Source: Nanobdellota archaeon (GTDB lineage: Archaea; Nanobdellota; Nanobdellia; Parvarchaeales; Parvarchaeaceae). From it: a stretch of 44,045 bases of DNA. This document shows, in pieces, positions 40,841-44,045 of the stretch. The translations under genes were made by a program, and so were the position numbers. The stretch's first letter is position 1. Each line of letters starts with the position of its first letter. The DNA lies in the NCBI GenBank assembly GCA_021802505.1, contig JAJZXE010000005.1:1-44045 (forward strand). The letters are read 5' to 3'. The notes under the pieces were generated by a model that was not told where the DNA came from, searched no databases, and worked only from the letters and a program-made list of their open reading frames with translations.

Positions 40841-41491
40841 CTACCCAAGAAGTATGTTTTCAGTTATCAGCCCCGGCAGGCTCTTAATCTTTTCTTCCTT
40901 AAAATCACTTTCCTTCAGCAGCAGTTCTTTGATTAAACCCTCCGCCTCCGTCCTTTCCATTTTTTTATCCGAAAGGTCCCTTGATATCTCTCTGTACCTT
41001 ACCGAGTCTATCATAGGAAAATTCTCGTATTTTTTGATATAAGCAAGCATTTCATTTTCATAGTCTCTTCCGTCCTCGATATTTATTATCTCCTTCCAAA
41101 GTCTGACCTCTCTTTCTGCGGTTTCGGGGCTGTCCGAAGCGTGGACTAGGTTGATGCCTTTTGTCGTGCCGTATCTGCCTCTTATTGAAGCGGGATCCGC
41201 CTTTTCGCACATAGTTTTACCCAAAAGATCCCTGACTTTTTGCGTAATATTCTCGCCGCCCGCAATCAATACCGCCAATTCCGTTGAAGACATGAAATTC
41301 ACCAGGTTCTCATAAAAGAACTTTCCCTTGTGCTCCGCGTAATGCCTGTCCGACAGAAATTCCTTTTCAGGTTTTATGATTCCGAAAAAGTTTACCTTTA
41401 CCCCCAGATCCAGTATGCTTTTGAGGGCCCTCGCGCCGGAATATCTTCTTACAATGCCGTCGGGCTTAAGCAGTATGAGCATTTCTTCCAT
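40841..41491 (-). CDS. ndk: Nucleoside diphosphate kinase with C-terminal extension
   Basis: 216 residues, against about 135-155 for most NDKs. The kinase domain is in 1-140: LILLKPDGIVRR, HYAEHKGKFFYENLVNFMSS, IRGRYGTTKGINLVHASDSP with the phospho-accepting His117. The extension 141-216 is helical and charged (DYENEMLAYIKKYENF…SLPGLITENILLG). The hexamer interface Pro-Asn-rich loops are partly retained. It balances NTP pools. The gene is divergent from aIF5B. Confidence 0.88.
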   Translation of the reverse strand: MEEMLILLKPDGIVRRYSGARALKSILDLGVKVNFFGIIKPEKEFLSDRHYAEHKGKFFYENLVNFMSSTELAVLIAGGENITQKVRDLLGKTMCEKADPASIRGRYGTTKGINLVHASDSPETAEREVRLWKEIINIEDGRDYENEMLAYIKKYENFPMIDSVRYREISRDLSDKKMERTEAEGLIKELLLKESDFKEEKIKSLPGLITENILLG

Positions 41492-41590
41492 TTCAGAACT
41501 AGGTTTTTATAATATAAATATCTTAAAAAAATCTTACCCTTTTTTATTTGGCAGGGATTTTTGGTTCAGTTAGCTTTATTAGCGATAACG

Positions 41591-41599
41591 ATTTATCTA
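41591..41599 (+). promoter_or_regulatory. TATA-like promoter of aIF5B gene
   Basis: GATTTATCTATAG with ATTTATCTA centred 28 nt before ATG 41623. Supports the ATG start over the upstream TTG (41548). Confidence 0.45.
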
Positions 41600-41622
41600 T
41601 AGAATTAACAGAGGTTTTTAAT

Positions 41623-43338
41623 ATGAGATCCCCGATATGCGCATTTTTAGGGCATGTAGACGCCGGCAAGACAAGTATAATGGACGCCATAAGAAATACG
41701 ATGTCGGCCTACAAGGAGAGCGGGGGTTTGACGCAGAACATCGGTTCTACAGAGGTGCCCACCGGCAGGATCAAGGAGCTAGCGGAGGATTTACTGAAGA
41801 AGTTCAACATAAGCATAAAAGTCCCTAGCATAATCTTCATAGATTCGCCGGGCCATGAGGCGTTTGTGACTTTAAGAAAGAGGGGCGCTTCAATAGCTGA
41901 TATCGCGATATTGACAGTGGATATAACGGAAGGCATACAGAATCAGACAATAGAATCGATAGAGATACTGAAATCCTACAAGACCCCCTTCCTGATAGCG
42001 CTGACAAAGATAGACACGATAACCGGTTTCTATAAGACTGAAAACAGTTCCTTCCTGGATTTTATCCAGAAACAGAGCGAAACTTACAGGGAAAGGCTGG
42101 ATGAAAAGATATACAGTTTGATAGCAGATTTTTCGCTCTATAACTTTCAGGCGGAGAGGTATGACCGGGTGAAGGATTTTACCAAAGAGGTGGCGATGAT
42201 TCCGTTATCGTCGGTAAATGGCATAGGGATAAAGGACCTTATCGTAATGATTATAGGTTTAAGCCAGAGGTACCTGGAGTTGGACAAGCAGGGCATCAAC
42301 AGCGCAGCCATTCTCGAAGAGAAAAACATCAAAGGGCTGGGGAAAGTATACGATGCGATAGTCTATTCCGGAAAAGTATCCGTTGGAGACAGGGTTATAG
42401 TACAGACGCAGGAGGGCCCGTTTGAAAACAAGATAAAAGGCATTATGCGCCTGATCCCGTTGGAGGAGAGCAGGGAGAATTTCGGTAAATATGACAGCAT
42501 ACAGTATGCAGAAGCGACCGCTCCGATAAGATTGATACTGCAGGAGCCGAATGCGATGATAGGTACATCCATTTATGTCTTTTCTTCGGAAGAAGAAAGA
42601 AGCAGATTCATCGAGGAAATAAATCGTGAAAACGTCAACGACAACAATGATGAGAGCAGGGGCGTGGTCGTCTGCGCCGACTCTCTGGGAAGCATAGACG
42701 CGATAAGAAAAATAGCGCAGTCCTACGGAATAGAAGTAGGAAAAACAAAAATAGGGGAGCCATCCAAGGTCGATATAACGACTGCAAGCGTGAACGGCGG
42801 TGTCATCCTTTGCTTCAATGTGCCGGTCTCAAAACAGACCGAGGGGATTGCAGACGAGTACAGCGTGAAGATAATAGCATCCAATTCGATTTATACTCTT
42901 TTTGAAAGTTATAATGAATACATGAAGAACTTTAGGAATATGAATCTGGAGGCAAAACTGCAGAAGCTGAGGCTGCCTTCCAAATTCGTTTTTCTCGAGG
43001 GGAACATCTTCCGCAGGTCGAGTCCATGCGTATTCGGGGTTGAGGTCTTAGCGGGAGAAATACGGCCCAATTATCCGGTTATGAATTCAAGGGGGCAAAG
43101 GATCGGCAGGATAGTCGATATACAGTCGGATAAGACGAAACTCAACAAAGCAATCAAAGGGGAAAAAGTGGCGGTAAGCGTTGATGATGCGGTTTACGGC
43201 CGCAATATAACGGAAGGAGATATGTTCTACACAGATATCGAGCTGCCGGACATAATAAAGTTTGAAGACGTGGTCAATGAACTGACTGAGGACTATGCCT
43301 CTGCATTATCCGAAATAAGAAGGATAAAGAGGCTTTAA
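41623..43338 (+). CDS. infB: Translation initiation factor aIF5B/IF2
   Basis: 571 residues from ATG 41623 (MRSPICAFLGHVDAGKTSIM); the frame is open from a TTG at 41548 but the promoter and family start favour this ATG. G1 is GHVDAGKT (Ala for the usual His, Thr in eIF5B), switch I GGLTQNIGSTEVP, G3 FIDSPGHEAFVTLRKRGA with the catalytic His intact, G4 ALTKIDTI. Domain II begins VYDAIVYSGKVSVGDRV; domain III has VCADSLGSIDAIRKI and domain IV VFLEGNIFRRSSPCVFGVEV. It promotes subunit joining. Its stop overlaps the convergent nucleotidyltransferase by four bases. Confidence 0.96.
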   Translation: MRSPICAFLGHVDAGKTSIMDAIRNTMSAYKESGGLTQNIGSTEVPTGRIKELAEDLLKKFNISIKVPSIIFIDSPGHEAFVTLRKRGASIADIAILTVDITEGIQNQTIESIEILKSYKTPFLIALTKIDTITGFYKTENSSFLDFIQKQSETYRERLDEKIYSLIADFSLYNFQAERYDRVKDFTKEVAMIPLSSVNGIGIKDLIVMIIGLSQRYLELDKQGINSAAILEEKNIKGLGKVYDAIVYSGKVSVGDRVIVQTQEGPFENKIKGIMRLIPLEESRENFGKYDSIQYAEATAPIRLILQEPNAMIGTSIYVFSSEEERSRFIEEINRENVNDNNDESRGVVVCADSLGSIDAIRKIAQSYGIEVGKTKIGEPSKVDITTASVNGGVILCFNVPVSKQTEGIADEYSVKIIASNSIYTLFESYNEYMKNFRNMNLEAKLQKLRLPSKFVFLEGNIFRRSSPCVFGVEVLAGEIRPNYPVMNSRGQRIGRIVDIQSDKTKLNKAIKGEKVAVSVDDAVYGRNITEGDMFYTDIELPDIIKFEDVVNELTEDYASALSEIRRIKRL

Positions 43339-44045
43339 GGCCAGTTCTTTATCGCCTTTTCATACAGATCCATGTTGTCGCAGGGCAGCCATTTGCCGGA
43401 GTATATAAATCCGTCTATGATCCTGCGCTCTGCAACCTGCTCGAATACTTTTGATATGTTTGATTCACCCTGCGGTATAAAACTGAGAAAGGAGGGGTTT
43501 ATGACGTATATCCCCGCGTTTACCAGGTGCGAAGTCTGTTCTGTTTTCGGTTTTTCTATGAATTTTACTATTTTATTTCCTTCCATTTCGACTACCCCGA
43601 ACTGCGATACGTCGTCCTGCGATACCAGTGCCAGTGTCGCAAGCGGCTTGTCCTTCTTATGAAAATCGTATATCTTATTCAGATCAAAATCAAACAGGTT
43701 ATCGCCGTTCAGTACGATAAAATCATCATGAAACAGGTTCTGGTTCTTTTTTATGGCTCCGCCGGTTCCTACCGGAGTAGTTTCCTCTGAATACCTTACC
43801 CTTACGCCGAACTTGCTTCCGTCTCCGAAATACTCCTTTATCTTGCTGCCCAGGTATCCTATTGATATTATGATATCAAGAAACTCTACTTTTTTCAACT
43901 GCTCTATCACATGCTCCAATATAGGCCGGCCGTTTACCGGCAGCATCGGTTTTGGTATCTCGTATGTCAGCGGTCTCAACCTTGTGCCGGATCCTCCCGC
44001 CAGTATCAATGCGATCCTGTTTTTGTTGGGTTCAAGCTGTTCTTT
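43335..44045 (-). CDS. Sugar-phosphate nucleotidyltransferase (GlmU/RmlA-like), 5' end outside window
   Basis: At least 236 residues. Signature ALILAAGG-type LILAGGSGTRLRPLTYEIPK and PMLPVNGRPILEHVIEQL; then YSEETTPVGTGGAIKKNQNL, FIVLNGDNLFDFDL (metal Asp), FIEKPKTEQ and VNAGIYVINPSFL. The frame runs open to the window edge through KEQLEPNKNRIALILAGG; the only start-like codon inside is a TTG at 44009, too close to the nucleotide-binding loop. So the true start probably lies to the right. The first two thirds match glucose-1-phosphate thymidylyl/mannose-1-phosphate guanylyltransferases; the final specificity is unknown. Confidence 0.88.
   Translation of the reverse strand, partial: KEQLEPNKNRIALILAGGSGTRLRPLTYEIPKPMLPVNGRPILEHVIEQLKKVEFLDIIISIGYLGSKIKEYFGDGSKFGVRVRYSEETTPVGTGGAIKKNQNLFHDDFIVLNGDNLFDFDLNKIYDFHKKDKPLATLALVSQDDVSQFGVVEMEGNKIVKFIEKPKTEQTSHLVNAGIYVINPSFLSFIPQGESNISKVFEQVAERRIIDGFIYSGKWLPCDNMDLYEKAIKNWP

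Noticed and set aside
41548-41622. TTG-started N-terminal extension of aIF5B (25 residues)
   Set aside because: The TATA-like box lies within it and the family begins close to the GHVDxGKT loop, so ATG 41623 is preferred.

Overview
This window comes from an archaeal chromosome. The markers are an A/V-type ATPase operon, a CDC48 AAA+ ATPase, aIF5B, archaeal-type uL2/uS19/uL22/uS3/uL29, KsgA/Dim1, RNase Z and a TrmB-family regulator. Most intergenic regions carry an A+T-rich TATA-like box about 24-28 nt before an ATG, which suggests many leaderless mRNAs. Arg codons are mostly AGG/AGA and ATA is frequent for Ile. Tight packing, a broken-up ribosomal protein cluster and an ATPase intein at the Thermoplasma-type insertion site would fit a small-genome DPANN/ARMAN-like or Thermoplasmata-related archaeon, but the lineage is inference.

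Layout. (1) 1-7.65 kb, minus strand: A-type ATP synthase operon K-E-C-F-A-B-D-(H, cut by the window edge); subunit A carries a 533-residue intein with both LAGLIDADG motifs. (2) 7.8-8.5 kb: a vapB antitoxin with a truncated vapC, then an A+T-rich non-coding stretch with a possible small RNA and strong hairpins. (3) 8.5-17.8 kb: an uncharacterised gene, cdc48, scpA, scpB, a HIT-family gene (convergent), a small membrane protein, a TrmB-like regulator and smc. All three SMC-ScpA-ScpB condensin parts lie here. (4) 17.8-19.5 kb, minus strand: ksgA, a zinc-ribbon protein and an HhH protein of the DNA glycosylase type. (5) 19.6-22.1 kb: uL2-uS19-uL22-uS3-uL29. uL29 is short and starts 83 nt inside uS3. 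(6) 22.1-28.4 kb: a membrane protein of unknown function, then nuoJ-K-L-M-N, the membrane arm of complex I without the peripheral arm or nuoH.

(7) 28.4-32.7 kb is an accessory island. It holds two intact VapBC pairs, one decayed VapBC remnant, an MNT/HEPN pair, two unknown small genes, a diverged 70-bp repeat in two copies, and more intergenic DNA than anywhere else. (8) 32.8-44 kb returns to housekeeping genes: a metallophosphoesterase, an SPFH/stomatin protein, a HAD phosphatase, tRNA-Thr(TGT), an unknown protein, a TatD DNase, RNase Z, an EF-Tu-like GTPase with altered motifs, a GalT-like protein, two sugar-nucleotidyltransferases, an NDK with a C-terminal extension, and aIF5B.

Most interesting points: the tRNA-Thr gene folds perfectly but has a T-loop (GCCAGCA) without the usual TTC..A consensus; uS3 and uL29 share 83 nt in different frames; the HIT protein has Leu in place of the nucleophilic His; the EF-Tu-like GTPase has Asp in place of the catalytic His and a shortened switch I; a 70-bp repeat occurs twice around the toxin-antitoxin island. 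No CRISPR array, rRNA or transposase gene was seen.
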